This document shows, in pieces, positions 1 through 7,743 of a stretch of DNA of 54,803 bases. The notes under the pieces are model-generated. The model was not told where the DNA came from and did not search any database. It worked only from the letters and a program-made list of their open reading frames with translations. A program made the position numbers and the translations under genes. Origin of the DNA: Hazenella coriacea (lineage in GTDB: Bacteria; Bacillota; Bacilli; Thermoactinomycetales; Thermoactinomycetaceae); NCBI RefSeq assembly GCF_004341825.1, contig NZ_SMAG01000012.1, positions 1-54,803 on the forward strand, read 5' to 3'. Positions within the stretch are counted from its first letter, which is position 1, and every line of letters begins with the position of its first letter.

Positions 1-106
1 TGGCGGAGGGGATCCACTCGTTCCCATCCCGAACACGACCGTTAAGCCCTCCAGCGCCGATGGTACTTGGGGTGCAGACCCCTGGGAGAGTAGGATGTTG
101 CCAGGC
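1..106 (+). rRNA. rrf: 5S ribosomal RNA, 5' end cut by window edge
   Basis: The sequence carries the conserved 5S core (CCCATCCCGAACAC, then CAGCGCCGATGGTA, then GGGAGAGTAGG). By comparison with Bacillus 5S rRNA only about the first ten bases lie outside the window. It is the last gene of an rrn operon that enters from the left and is followed at once by a terminator. Confidence 0.95.
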
Positions 107-150
107 ACCCAAAAAGCTGTTGATATATGTCAACAGCTTTTTGGGTTTTT
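107..150 (+). terminator. Terminator of the left rrn operon
   Basis: A perfect 17-bp inverted repeat (107-123 with 130-146, 6-base loop) ends in a run of T. It starts on the base after the 5S gene. Confidence 0.95.
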
Positions 151-464
151 CATGAAAGGAATAAAGTTTCTTCAATGAAAATGTCGGATTTGCCAATGGA
201 AAATAAATCTTTAGTTAAAATATTTTATAAAAAGGTCTATTATTCTTCTGAAAAAGAGTTTTTCCGTCAGACCACTCTTTAAAGCATGGTTTCAAAAGCG
301 TTCCATTCTTACTAGCATCAGTGTTCTCTCTGATTTCCTACATATTAACTGTATAATCACTTCCACATCTAGGAGGTGTGAAATCTTTTTCGTGCTAGAT
401 GAAATCTCTCCTTGCGAACGTGTGTGCCAATAGGTATGATGTTACGCAAGGAGGTGAAAAGCAA
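151..464. other. AT-rich spacer with no recognised gene
   Basis: I see no credible coding region here. A weak imperfect hairpin around 361-382 and the sequence to 447 may be the left end of the transposon remnant that follows, but its exact boundary cannot be fixed by eye. Confidence 0.5.
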
Positions 465-713
465 GTGCATCAAGCCTACAAATTTCGCCTGGATCCAACG
501 AAAAAACAAGCAACACTCATGAATAAGTGCATCGATTGTAGTCGTTTTGTGTACAATCACTTTTGGGCTAAATGGAATGAAGCATATGAGGCAACGAACA
601 AGGGTTTAACGTACAATGCTTGTTCGAAACAACTGACCACATTGAAAAAAGAGTTGGAATGGCTAATAGCGTTGAATCTGTTAGTGCAGAAACAGAGCTG
701 TAAAGAGTCTTAG
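465..713 (+). pseudogene. tnpB: Truncated IS200/IS605-family TnpB (OrfB) remnant
   Basis: The start is GTG at 465 behind a strong AAGGAGGTGA (448-457). The first ~65 residues (YKFRLDPTKKQ..., CSRFVYNHFW, then a KKELEWL end) match the N-terminal helix-turn-helix region of IS605 OrfB/TnpB proteins. The family is normally about 350-400 residues, but this reading frame closes at 713. From 659 another frame reads MANSVESVSAETEL and stops at 703, which looks like the extreme C-terminus of such a protein. I infer an internal deletion joining the two ends out of frame. The RuvC-like nuclease region is absent, so it cannot be active. Confidence 0.75.
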
Positions 714-787
714 CTGGAGAGAGTGGGTATGTGTTCCAGTTATTGATCATGTTAGACAACCGATACAACTAATAAAGGCTTGTTACA

Positions 788-807
788 ACTTGGGTGACGA
801 CCCAGCT
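788..807 (+). other. Hairpin at the presumed right end of the TnpB remnant
   Basis: TGGGT-GACG-ACCCA forms a tight stem-loop about 85 bases after the remnant coding region, followed further on by GTTCTTTTT. In IS605-type elements the 3' end of tnpB and the right end encode the guide (omega) RNA scaffold, so this could be a relic of it. It could equally be a weak terminator. Confidence 0.35.
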
Positions 808-918
808 TGATCGTTAGTTGTTCTTTTTAATAGATTGAATGTAATTAAGAATATAGATTATTTTGGATGGTAAAACACCTAAGTGATGCTATCATGATGC
901 AACAACTACTATGTAAAG

Positions 919-1425
919 TTAAGAATCCTTTAACTCTTCTTCAAGTAGGTTTAACCATTCAATATCAGCTTCTAAGTGCAATAAAGCTGCTTCGATAATC
1001 AGTTGGATGTTTTTTTCTTTTTTTGTATGTAATCCATTTTGTAGAGTTCTAAAATGCAAAATATTTTGTATTAAACTAGAGCGATATTGTGCAATCATAT
1101 CTTGTATATTAGAAAAATGAATTTCTCTGGCACAAATAAGTTTGAATAAAAAATTATCTAAAACAGAACGTGGAACAGGAGTTAATAACCAATCGTGAAG
1201 CTCACTTTTACCTAATTCTGTAATGATATATTGCTTACGCCCTTGTTGATCTTGCCCTAAAAGTTCTACTAATGAATCACGAACAAGTCTCTCCAGTGTA
1301 GAGTAAATTTGCCCTTGGTTTAATGGATGAAACTGATAAAGCATTCTTTCAAACTCCAACTTTAGTTCATATCCATAACGAGGTTGCTGATAAAGAAGTC
1401 CAAGAATCGCATGCTTGACTGACAT
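919..1425 (-). CDS. PadR-family transcriptional regulator
   Basis: A 168-residue protein with the PadR winged helix at its N-terminus (AILGLLYQQPRYGYEL, then GQIYSTLERLVRDSLVE) and a mostly helical C-terminal half (about 90-168) of the kind used for dimerisation and ligand sensing. The start is ATG with GGAGGG 7-8 bases upstream. It is transcribed away from fabI. PadR proteins commonly repress drug exporters and release DNA when they bind the drug. Matching two-part operators before fabI (1701-1724) and before the ABC exporter (18062-18085) make it the likely local repressor of both. That link is inferred from site similarity; no footprint is known. Confidence 0.9.
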   Translation of the reverse strand: MSVKHAILGLLYQQPRYGYELKLEFERMLYQFHPLNQGQIYSTLERLVRDSLVELLGQDQQGRKQYIITELGKSELHDWLLTPVPRSVLDNFLFKLICAREIHFSNIQDMIAQYRSSLIQNILHFRTLQNGLHTKKEKNIQLIIEAALLHLEADIEWLNLLEEELKDS

Positions 1426-1675
1426 ATATACCCTCCTCTCTAAAACGAGCTTAATCCATCATGATTGACAAGGTTGTATTTCATTTTTTGTGGATACTCT
1501 TTGTGGCTTGAGTGACAGTTACTCTGTTTCACGAAATTTAAAAATTCAAATATTCTTTTTATGTTTCTAGAAGAAATGCTAGAAGATTAATCGCCATATG
1601 ATTTTTCTAAGGTGATGATGAGCTTAACATTAAATGTCAGTAAATTCTCTGCGACTAGTGAAGAGCAAATCATAG

Positions 1676-1724
1676 TTGATACTCCTTTTCTTTAGCTATA
1701 TACTAGGTACCTATATACTAAGTA
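1676..1724 (+). promoter_or_regulatory. Promoter with overlapping two-part operator upstream of fabI
   Basis: TTGATA (1676-1681), 17 bases, then TATACT (1699-1704) form a sigma-A-like promoter. Its -10 box runs into TACTAGGTA (1701-1709), and after six bases comes TACTAAGTA (1716-1724), so the two half-sites start 15 bp apart. The same arrangement, also overlapping a TATACT -10 box, precedes the ABC exporter at 18062-18109. The position fits repression by the adjacent PadR protein. A relation to the FapR box, which also contains TACTAA, is possible but the fit is poorer. Confidence 0.65.
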
Positions 1725-1780
1725 TAGCTTAATTAAAAAACAATAAGATCATAGATTTCGTATTTTTATTTTTTGTTCTA

Positions 1781-1808
1781 TTGACACTGATCGCCCTTAT
1801 CAGATAAT
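1781..1808 (+). promoter_or_regulatory. Second, near-consensus promoter for fabI
   Basis: TTGACA (1781-1786) is separated by 16 bases from GATAAT (1803-1808), 40 bases before the fabI start codon. The spacer contains the short inverted repeat CTGAT/ATCAG (1787-1791 with 1799-1803). Confidence 0.6.
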
Positions 1809-1848
1809 GTTTAATTCGTATTTAGAATAAAATAAAGGAGATTTATAA

Positions 1849-2619
1849 ATGGATTTATTAGAAAAAAAACGAATTGTTATAATGGGCGTGGCAAATCAAC
1901 GTAGCATTGCTTGGGGAATTGCCAAATCTTTATATGAAGCAGGGGCAGAACTAGCGTTTACTTATCAAGGAGAGCGTTTGGAAAAAAGAGTGAAACAGCT
2001 TATTGATGAGCACATGCCAGGCTCTCTATGTGTAGAGTGTGATGTTACCTCGGATGAGCAATTGCAACAAGCATTTTCTGTGATCCAACAAAAATGGGGG
2101 TATTTGGATGGACTTGTTCACAGCATCGCATTTGCAAAATCGACAGATCTCGATGGCGACTTTGTCCAAACATCTAGAGATGGGTATCACCTTGCACAGG
2201 AGATTAGTGCCTACTCACTAGTTGCGGTTTCTAGAGAGGCACAACCACTGATGAAAAATGGTGGAAGCATAGTAACTATGACTTATCTAGGTTCTGAAAA
2301 GGTGATTGCTAATTATAATGTGATGGGAGTAGCTAAGGCTGCTTTAGAAGCTAACGTGAAGTATTTAGCGAATGACCTAGGTCCTCATCAAATAAGAGTG
2401 AATGCCATTTCGGCAGGTCCAATTAAAACCTTAGCAGCTAAAGGGGTAAAAAACTTCAATACAGTTCTTGATGTCATCAAAGAAAAAGCACCTCTTCGAC
2501 GTACAACAGACGCTTCTGAGGTTGGAGATACTGCTCTTTTTTTAATGAGTCATCTCTCAAGGGGAATTACCGGTGAAGTGATTCATGTGGATAATGGGTT
2601 TAATATTATTAGTATGTAA
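1849..2619 (+). CDS. fabI: Enoyl-[acyl-carrier-protein] reductase, FabI type
   Basis: A 256-residue short-chain dehydrogenase/reductase that would carry out the NAD(P)H-dependent last reduction step of fatty-acid elongation. FabI hallmarks are visible: the cofactor motif GVANQRSIAWGIA near the N-terminus, TYLGSE, and the active-site stretch NYNVMGVAKAALE with the Tyr and Lys of the YxxMxxxK signature. Length is normal and no residue looks damaged. The start is ATG with GGAG seven bases upstream. It stands alone, divergent from padR and under the operator shared with the exporter. I infer an insensitive duplicate that protects against the cluster's product, as FabI isozymes do in some antibiotic clusters. 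A housekeeping or biosynthetic role is the alternative. Confidence 0.95.
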   Translation: MDLLEKKRIVIMGVANQRSIAWGIAKSLYEAGAELAFTYQGERLEKRVKQLIDEHMPGSLCVECDVTSDEQLQQAFSVIQQKWGYLDGLVHSIAFAKSTDLDGDFVQTSRDGYHLAQEISAYSLVAVSREAQPLMKNGGSIVTMTYLGSEKVIANYNVMGVAKAALEANVKYLANDLGPHQIRVNAISAGPIKTLAAKGVKNFNTVLDVIKEKAPLRRTTDASEVGDTALFLMSHLSRGITGEVIHVDNGFNIISM

Positions 2620-2652
2620 AAATTATGAATTCAAAAATAATGATTTAAGTTG

Positions 2653-2680
2653 TAGGCACCTTTAAGGTGTCTATGTTTTA
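2653..2680 (+). terminator. Probable terminator after fabI
   Basis: A ten-base stem with one G-T pair (2653-2662 with 2664-2673; the tip opens to form the loop) is followed by TGTTTTA. It lies 33 bases after the fabI stop. Confidence 0.55.
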
Positions 2681-2994
2681 TTTAAATATTAATATAAAAC
2701 AATCATCAAAATGTTTATCAATTGTTTAATTAAATAATTATAGAATAATTTTTAATAAAATTAATCAAATTGTAATAGAATCTATATAAAAATGAATAAT
2801 TATATACATTAAACTTTTAATTAATGCTATATTAGTATGTATTAGCAAAAAAATATTAATATACAAAATATCACTAGGAACAATAGAACGAATATTTGTT
2901 CAAGTTTTTGGTGTGAATATTCGTATTTTGTGTTGCAACAACCATTTGAAAGTCAAATCACATTTACTTAACTAATAATGGGGTGAGGGAACAA
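2681..2994. other. Very AT-rich intergenic region before the LuxR-type regulator
   Basis: There is no coding potential on either strand. The sequence is dominated by A/T with ATTAAT-type runs and probably holds the promoter of the regulator gene. I cannot pick one promoter with confidence because too many weak matches exist. Confidence 0.4.
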
Positions 2995-3648
2995 ATGAAA
3001 CAATTCACTCGGGTTCTAATTTGGGAAAAAAATAAGGCATTTTTATTTAGGACTCAACAAGTTCTTAGAGAAGATCCTGAGATTGAAATGGTAGGTTCTG
3101 TATCTCAGCCGCTGTTACTCAAACAGCTCATGTATTTGGATATAGATGTTGATGTAATTCTAATTGGATGCTTAGACTTGGTATACGAACAGATGCTTCA
3201 TTGTATGTCGAAAAAGCCATTTCCAGATGTTGTTTTGCTTGCTGATCAGTTGTCGGAAGAGTATTTCTCATGTATTAAATATGGGATCAGCGCTTTATTG
3301 CTAAAAGACAACATTCAAGAACTTCCCCAAGCGATTCGTGTTGTTCAAAACCAAGGGCTATATTTATGTAAGGATTCCAAAGATAAATTTTGGCATAAAA
3401 ATAGAGTTAGGCATCAAATGCCTAAAGAGATTCCGTTGACAGATATGGAAAAGAAAGTGGTTCAAGAAATTATTAAAGATAAAAGCAATCAAGAAATTGC
3501 TGAAACCCTTTACATTAGCCGTCGGACAGTTGAATATCATATCACTTCAGCGATTCAAAAGTTAAAAGTGAAATCAAGAGTGGGATTGGCTGTAAAAGCA
3601 TTGGGGTTATATGGGCAGGATTATTGGTTAAGCACTCATTCATCATAA
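2995..3648 (+). CDS. LuxR/NarL-family regulator with a degenerate receiver domain
   Basis: A 217-residue protein with an N-terminal receiver-like fold (about 1-120) and a C-terminal LuxR/GerE helix-turn-helix (about 145-205, containing NQEIAETLYISRRTVEYH). In normal receivers the fourth strand ends in the phosphorylated Asp; here the matching position (VILIG, residue 58) is Gly. The conserved Lys is still present in ALLLKDN. Phosphorylation is therefore unlikely, and no histidine kinase gene is nearby. I chose ATG 2995 because GAGGG sits six bases before it; a GTG at 2983 is also in frame. It precedes the first biosynthetic operon and is a plausible pathway-specific activator. Confidence 0.85.
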   Translation: MKQFTRVLIWEKNKAFLFRTQQVLREDPEIEMVGSVSQPLLLKQLMYLDIDVDVILIGCLDLVYEQMLHCMSKKPFPDVVLLADQLSEEYFSCIKYGISALLLKDNIQELPQAIRVVQNQGLYLCKDSKDKFWHKNRVRHQMPKEIPLTDMEKKVVQEIIKDKSNQEIAETLYISRRTVEYHITSAIQKLKVKSRVGLAVKALGLYGQDYWLSTHSS

Positions 3649-3662
3649 TAATTAAAATCTAG

Positions 3663-3678
3663 TTGCGGAAATCCACAA
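3663..3678 (+). promoter_or_regulatory. Candidate LuxR-type binding site (ComA-box-like)
   Basis: TTGCGG-AAAT-CCACAA is a near-perfect dyad matching the ComA box TTGCGG-N4-CCGCAA with one mismatch. It lies about 55 bases upstream of a candidate promoter for the next operon. A perfect copy occurs at 12857-12872. The regulator encoded at 2995 is the obvious candidate to bind it. Confidence 0.5.
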
Positions 3679-3732
3679 AAACCTCTGCGTGATTTACTGA
3701 TGTACCGTGTTGGATTATCAATTACAATAAAA

Positions 3733-3760
3733 TTGTCAACCTAATGAACTTTTATATAAA
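3733..3760 (+). promoter_or_regulatory. Candidate promoter of the acyltransferase-ligase operon
   Basis: TTGTCA (3733-3738), 16 bases, TATAAA (3755-3760). If used, it gives a leader of about 340 bases before the start codon at 4110. Confidence 0.45.
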
Positions 3761-3791
3761 TTATATATGTTTGTCTATTGTATCTAAAGAA

Positions 3792-3855
3792 TAGGACCTC
3801 TAAGGCAGGAGCTATATTCGATTGTCAAGAAATATGAGTTCCTGCTTAAGTCCTA
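3792..3855 (+). other. Long stem-loop in the leader upstream of the acyltransferase gene
   Basis: Outer arms TAGGAC (3792-3797) and GTCCTA (3850-3855) enclose inner arms GCAGGA and TCCTGC, with a further partly paired stem inside. Three separate stem-loops follow one another in this otherwise empty 460-base gap. No known riboswitch family is recognised. Confidence 0.45.
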
Positions 3856-3858
3856 CTC

Positions 3859-3889
3859 GATCAAAACCCATTCAATTTGATCTGTTTTT
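3859..3889 (+). terminator. Terminator-like hairpin in the leader
   Basis: GATCAAA (3859-3865) pairs with TTTGATC (3876-3882), followed by TGTTTTT. It may end the LuxR-type gene's transcript, or act as an attenuator if the promoter at 3733 is real. A further stem-loop ATCTCGTA/TACGAGAT follows at 3930-3950. Confidence 0.45.
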
Positions 3890-4109
3890 GAGATCTGGAA
3901 GGGGTGAGTGAAACTATTATTCCTCTTCAATCTCGTATTTTTTACGAGATGAATTTATATACATCAATTATACATAAAAATTGAACTTTTGAAAAGTTGC
4001 TGTATGATCTTTAGTATTGTTTTCAAGGGGTTTATTGTTTTTTGCTTGGATTATAGATTGAATAAAAATTCAATTATGTTTTCACTTTACTGTTTTGGAG
4101 TTGATTTAC

Positions 4110-5042
4110 ATGAGTAAAAAAGCCTATGTCTTTCCAGGTTTAGCTGCAATGACATTTGATCAAGTGAAAATGTTTATCGAAAATAGTCAATTCGCTTGGA
4201 AGCGCTTTGCTGAGGCTGATGAGATTTTGGGTCTATCCCTAAAAGAAAACTTTAAAAATGAATTGGAAGAGTATGGTCCATTTGCACAGTGTGCTTTTGT
4301 AGCTATGAGTGTGGCGGCTTTAGATTGGGTTGAAAGTCAAGATTCTGCTCCTGCCGATTATTGTGTTGGAGGAAGTTTTGGCGGAATGGTTGCAGCTGTC
4401 TATGCTGGAAGTATCACTTACCATGATGCGGTTCAGGCTACCTATCAAAGTGCTCTCTTGGAAAGAGAGTTAAAATCTCAAATAAAACAAGATTTTGGAA
4501 CCCATTTTCTATATCGCTATCCTCTAGAAAAAGCAGAACAACTGGTGGAATACTTTTCTTCTAAGGGGGAATGGCTAGAGATTTCAGCTTACATTAATGA
4601 AAATCTACTGGCTGTAACAGGAAGCATAGATAGCATTGAGGAAGTCAAACAGATTGTAAAAGCTGAAAAACGGAGCATCTCACTGGATACGATTAATCGT
4701 ATGATTCATTGTAGTCGTCTTTCTACATTAAATGAAAAAGCAAAAGAGCAAATTTTCGATCATATATCCTTTATGCCAATCCGCATACCTGTCATTTCAG
4801 ATGTTGATGGTGTGATTGTGAAAGAGAGCCATTTGTTAAAACAAATGATTTTAGATGAAGTAGATCATCCAATTCGATGGGATTTAACAGTTCAAACAAT
4901 GAAGGAGGTTGGGGTGACAGAAGTTTTTGTGATGGGCCCCACGGATATCTTAGGTCCAACCCTTAAGCATCATTTTAAAACTCACTTAATAACTCCTCAA
5001 CATGTACTTGATGAGGAACGTAAAAGCTATTTAAGACAGTAA
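4110..5042 (+). CDS. FabD-fold acyltransferase, divergent
   Basis: A 310-residue protein with the malonyl-CoA:ACP transacylase fold: the start MSKKAYVFPGL, the nucleophile elbow GGSFGGM (Ser near residue 89; most FabD proteins have GHSLG) and the catalytic His in MIHCSRL (near 199). Where FabD carries the Arg that binds the malonyl carboxylate I align a Ser (region YQSALLERE), so a dicarboxylic substrate is doubtful. Possible jobs are loading a non-malonyl acyl group or hydrolytic proofreading of a carrier protein. The start is ATG 4110 with GGAG nine bases upstream. It is the first gene of an operon with the ligase, aldehyde dehydrogenase, ThDP enzyme and P450. Confidence 0.8.
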   Translation: MSKKAYVFPGLAAMTFDQVKMFIENSQFAWKRFAEADEILGLSLKENFKNELEEYGPFAQCAFVAMSVAALDWVESQDSAPADYCVGGSFGGMVAAVYAGSITYHDAVQATYQSALLERELKSQIKQDFGTHFLYRYPLEKAEQLVEYFSSKGEWLEISAYINENLLAVTGSIDSIEEVKQIVKAEKRSISLDTINRMIHCSRLSTLNEKAKEQIFDHISFMPIRIPVISDVDGVIVKESHLLKQMILDEVDHPIRWDLTVQTMKEVGVTEVFVMGPTDILGPTLKHHFKTHLITPQHVLDEERKSYLRQ

Positions 5043-5059
5043 ATGATAGGGTGAACATA

Positions 5060-6520
5060 ATGAAAAGCGGTCGGATCATCTTGTCTAATTCCTCTTATTC
5101 CACTCATGACTTGCTACTAGCAATTAGTAGAACAACTCAGAGATTAAAAGAAAGGGGGGTTTCTGAACACGATCGAGTTTTGTTTCAATGTAGTAATTCA
5201 TTTGAGTTTATTGTAAATTTCTTTTCCCTCATTCAATTAAATGCTTCGATTGTAATTATTGATAGTCAAATTACTGAAGAAGAAGTATTGCACACCTATT
5301 TCCCCGATTCACAAGCGAAGTGGATTATTACAGATCGATTGACGGAAAGTGCTCCTCATCTGATTTTTATCCATGAAGTCAATTCTTCAGATTGTCAAGA
5401 TGAAAATGAACTAGTTCCATTTTTAATGGATCAATGGGTTAAAAAAGAAGATGCAATCATTCTTTATTCTTCAGGCTCTACTGGAAAGCCAAAAGGTATT
5501 GTTCGGTCAGGGCGTTCGTTTATTGAGAACATTAAACAAACAATGGAGCGAATGAATTACCACAATGATGATGTTTTTTTGCCATTGTTACCTTTTTCCC
5601 ATTTTTATGGACTTTCGCTCTTGTTTATCTGGTGGTTTACTCAATGTTCGATCGTTATTACCCATGATCGATATCCAGGAAAAATTCTCAAAGCTATTTT
5701 TGATCATCAAGTAACCATTGTTGACGCAGCACCCTCATCCTATTATTCAATGATAAAAGTATTCCAAGCGAGACCTGCATTACTTGAGCAATACAGGAAT
5801 TCTGAAGTCCGGATGTGGTGTGTGGGAGGAGCCGCTTTAACTGAAAAATTGGCTCAGGATTTTCAACGACAAATGGGACAGCCCTTATTAGATGGGTATG
5901 GAATGTCTGAGCTTGGCAATATTGCTTTGGCGACAGGCTCAAATCCGGTTGGATGTGGACAACCTCTTCCAGGAGTGATGATTAAAATCTTGGATCGTAA
6001 TGGGCTAGAAAAGTCATTAGGCGAAGTAGGTATGATTTGGGTGCGATCAACCGCACGTATGTCTGGCTACCTACACCAAAAGGAGTTAACCCAACAAAAA
6101 TTTATCAATCATTGGTTTGATACTGGAGACTTAGGGTTTTTAGATGAAAACGCCAATTTATTTGTAATTGGTAGAGCTGGACAAGCGGTGAATCGCATGG
6201 GTTACTTGATCGAACCAGCTCAACTAGAACAACGTGTAGAAAGCTTAGGGTATGTAAACAAAGTAATTACATTAGAAGATGATAAAAAGGGATCACTGAT
6301 TGCCATTTTCATAGAAAATCCACGAAATAAAGAGATATCTGTAATTAGAAAAGAAATTATTAAAAGTATTCCTAACTACATGTATCCAGATTTGTTAATG
6401 CTATTAAATCAGTTTCCGCTGAATCGAAATGGAAAAGTTGATTTATTGCGGTTGAAAGAAATAGCTAAGCAGGAATTATTAGAAAGAAGAACCATGAAGG
6501 AGGAATTGATTTATGACTAA
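5060..6520 (+). CDS. Stand-alone acyl/aminoacyl-adenylating ligase (AMP-dependent synthetase)
   Basis: A 486-residue member of the ANL superfamily, which makes an acyl-adenylate and passes it to CoA or a carrier protein. Core motifs are intact: the phosphate loop YSSGSTGKPKG, DGYGMSELG, the hinge region DTGDLGFLDENANLFVIGR, and the C-terminal NRNGKVD with the catalytic Lys. It has no carrier domain. The first NRPS protein begins with only the C-terminal part of an A domain plus a carrier, so I infer this enzyme loads that carrier in trans. The substrate could be a fatty, aryl or amino acid; its pocket gives no match I recognise. Start ATG 5060 was preferred over GTG 5051 for spacing. Its end overlaps the next gene by 8 bases. 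Confidence 0.85.
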   Translation: MKSGRIILSNSSYSTHDLLLAISRTTQRLKERGVSEHDRVLFQCSNSFEFIVNFFSLIQLNASIVIIDSQITEEEVLHTYFPDSQAKWIITDRLTESAPHLIFIHEVNSSDCQDENELVPFLMDQWVKKEDAIILYSSGSTGKPKGIVRSGRSFIENIKQTMERMNYHNDDVFLPLLPFSHFYGLSLLFIWWFTQCSIVITHDRYPGKILKAIFDHQVTIVDAAPSSYYSMIKVFQARPALLEQYRNSEVRMWCVGGAALTEKLAQDFQRQMGQPLLDGYGMSELGNIALATGSNPVGCGQPLPGVMIKILDRNGLEKSLGEVGMIWVRSTARMSGYLHQKELTQQKFINHWFDTGDLGFLDENANLFVIGRAGQAVNRMGYLIEPAQLEQRVESLGYVNKVITLEDDKKGSLIAIFIENPRNKEISVIRKEIIKSIPNYMYPDLLMLLNQFPLNRNGKVDLLRLKEIAKQELLERRTMKEELIYD

Positions 6521-7727
6521 CGTACTAAACCAAGAACTACAAGTTGCAGCTCCTTTTCCCGAAAGATATCAGGCTATTCAAGATTGTTTAGATTATATGA
6601 GGAATCATAAGGAAGAAGTCCTATCCGTACTTTTGCAAATTTCAAACCACTGTTCTGCTGTAGCTGAGTATGAATCATCTCTTTGTGCTTTGGAAGGAGC
6701 TTTAGCAGAAATCAATAAGAACAAACCTTCGAAAGTAAACCAAATGGCTGTTTTTATGCCTTCGAATGTGATTCTCTATTCGTATGTTTTATACTTGCTG
6801 ATTCCTTCATTGTTTGTGGATAAAATCATTTTCCGTCCTTCTTCTTATGTGGCAAGTCAAATGAAGGAACTAGATGATTTGTTAAAAGCTGTTCATCAGT
6901 TGCCTATTCAATTGGAGCAAAGCAGTCAGAGGAAATTTGTAAAAGGGACGGTTGCTGAGTCTGAGATCGTTGTTTTTACAGGCACTTATCAAAATGCAGA
7001 AATTATTAAGGCTGGATTACGGAAAGAGCAACTATATATCTTTTTCGGACAGGGAGTCAATCCTTTCATTGTTGAATCAGATGCAAACATAGCCTTAGCT
7101 GTGGAAGATGCGGTTAAAATCCGTCTATTAAACTCAGGTCAAGACTGTATGGGACCAGACGTTTTCTTTGTTCACGAATCGGTGTCCGATGAATTTGTTG
7201 AACGACTGAAAGAGCGCTTAAGTCAATTGAAATTTGGTTTAAATACAGATCCTAACGCTGACTATGGAAGCATTTATTACAATTACATTTTAGAAACATT
7301 AGCTCAATATTTAAATAAACATATGAAATATATTGTACATGGTGGAGTTATAGATTTTGCTAAGAGTCGATTAGAGCCGACTTTGCTTTATAGTGATTTT
7401 GAGGAAGCTATTGAAGTTGATGAATATTTTGCACCAATCTTCAATGTAGTTCGTTATAAGGATGAGAAGAAATTAAAAGAATTACTTCACACTAGCTATT
7501 TCCGTGAAAGAGCGATGGGAGCCAGTGTCTATGGGAGTGGCTCTTTAGTTGAATTTTTGCAGAAGCGTCATACAGTCACAGTGAACCAAACATTAGGTGA
7601 TATCGAAGATGGAAATGCACCATTTGGTGGGTATGGTCCGATGGCAAACTATATTTATTATCAGGGAGAGTTAATACTCAAACCAATTTTGATTTCAGAA
7701 GTGGTTAGTGAATTGATTACAGAATAA
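6513..7727 (+). CDS. Aldehyde dehydrogenase-superfamily protein lacking the catalytic Glu
   Basis: A 404-residue protein, shorter than the usual ~480. The nucleophile is present (NSGQDCMGPD, Cys212) and so is the Asn of the PSN motif, but the LELGG motif that supplies the general base reads IFFGQ, so Glu is replaced by Phe. Loss of this Glu is typical of CoA-acylating aldehyde dehydrogenases and LuxC-type acyl reductases, which need no hydrolysis step. I infer reduction of an activated acyl group to an aldehyde, perhaps of the product of the ligase whose gene it overlaps by 8 bases. A catalytically altered or structural role is possible. Confidence 0.75.
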   Translation: MTNVLNQELQVAAPFPERYQAIQDCLDYMRNHKEEVLSVLLQISNHCSAVAEYESSLCALEGALAEINKNKPSKVNQMAVFMPSNVILYSYVLYLLIPSLFVDKIIFRPSSYVASQMKELDDLLKAVHQLPIQLEQSSQRKFVKGTVAESEIVVFTGTYQNAEIIKAGLRKEQLYIFFGQGVNPFIVESDANIALAVEDAVKIRLLNSGQDCMGPDVFFVHESVSDEFVERLKERLSQLKFGLNTDPNADYGSIYYNYILETLAQYLNKHMKYIVHGGVIDFAKSRLEPTLLYSDFEEAIEVDEYFAPIFNVVRYKDEKKLKELLHTSYFRERAMGASVYGSGSLVEFLQKRHTVTVNQTLGDIEDGNAPFGGYGPMANYIYYQGELILKPILISEVVSELITE

Positions 7728-7743
7728 GAGGAGAATAGATTGA

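Noticed and set aside
3760-4109. T-box or other known riboswitch in the leader
   Set aside because: No T-box motif (AGGGTGGNACCGCG, TGGNACC) and no purine, TPP, SAM or lysine riboswitch core was found.
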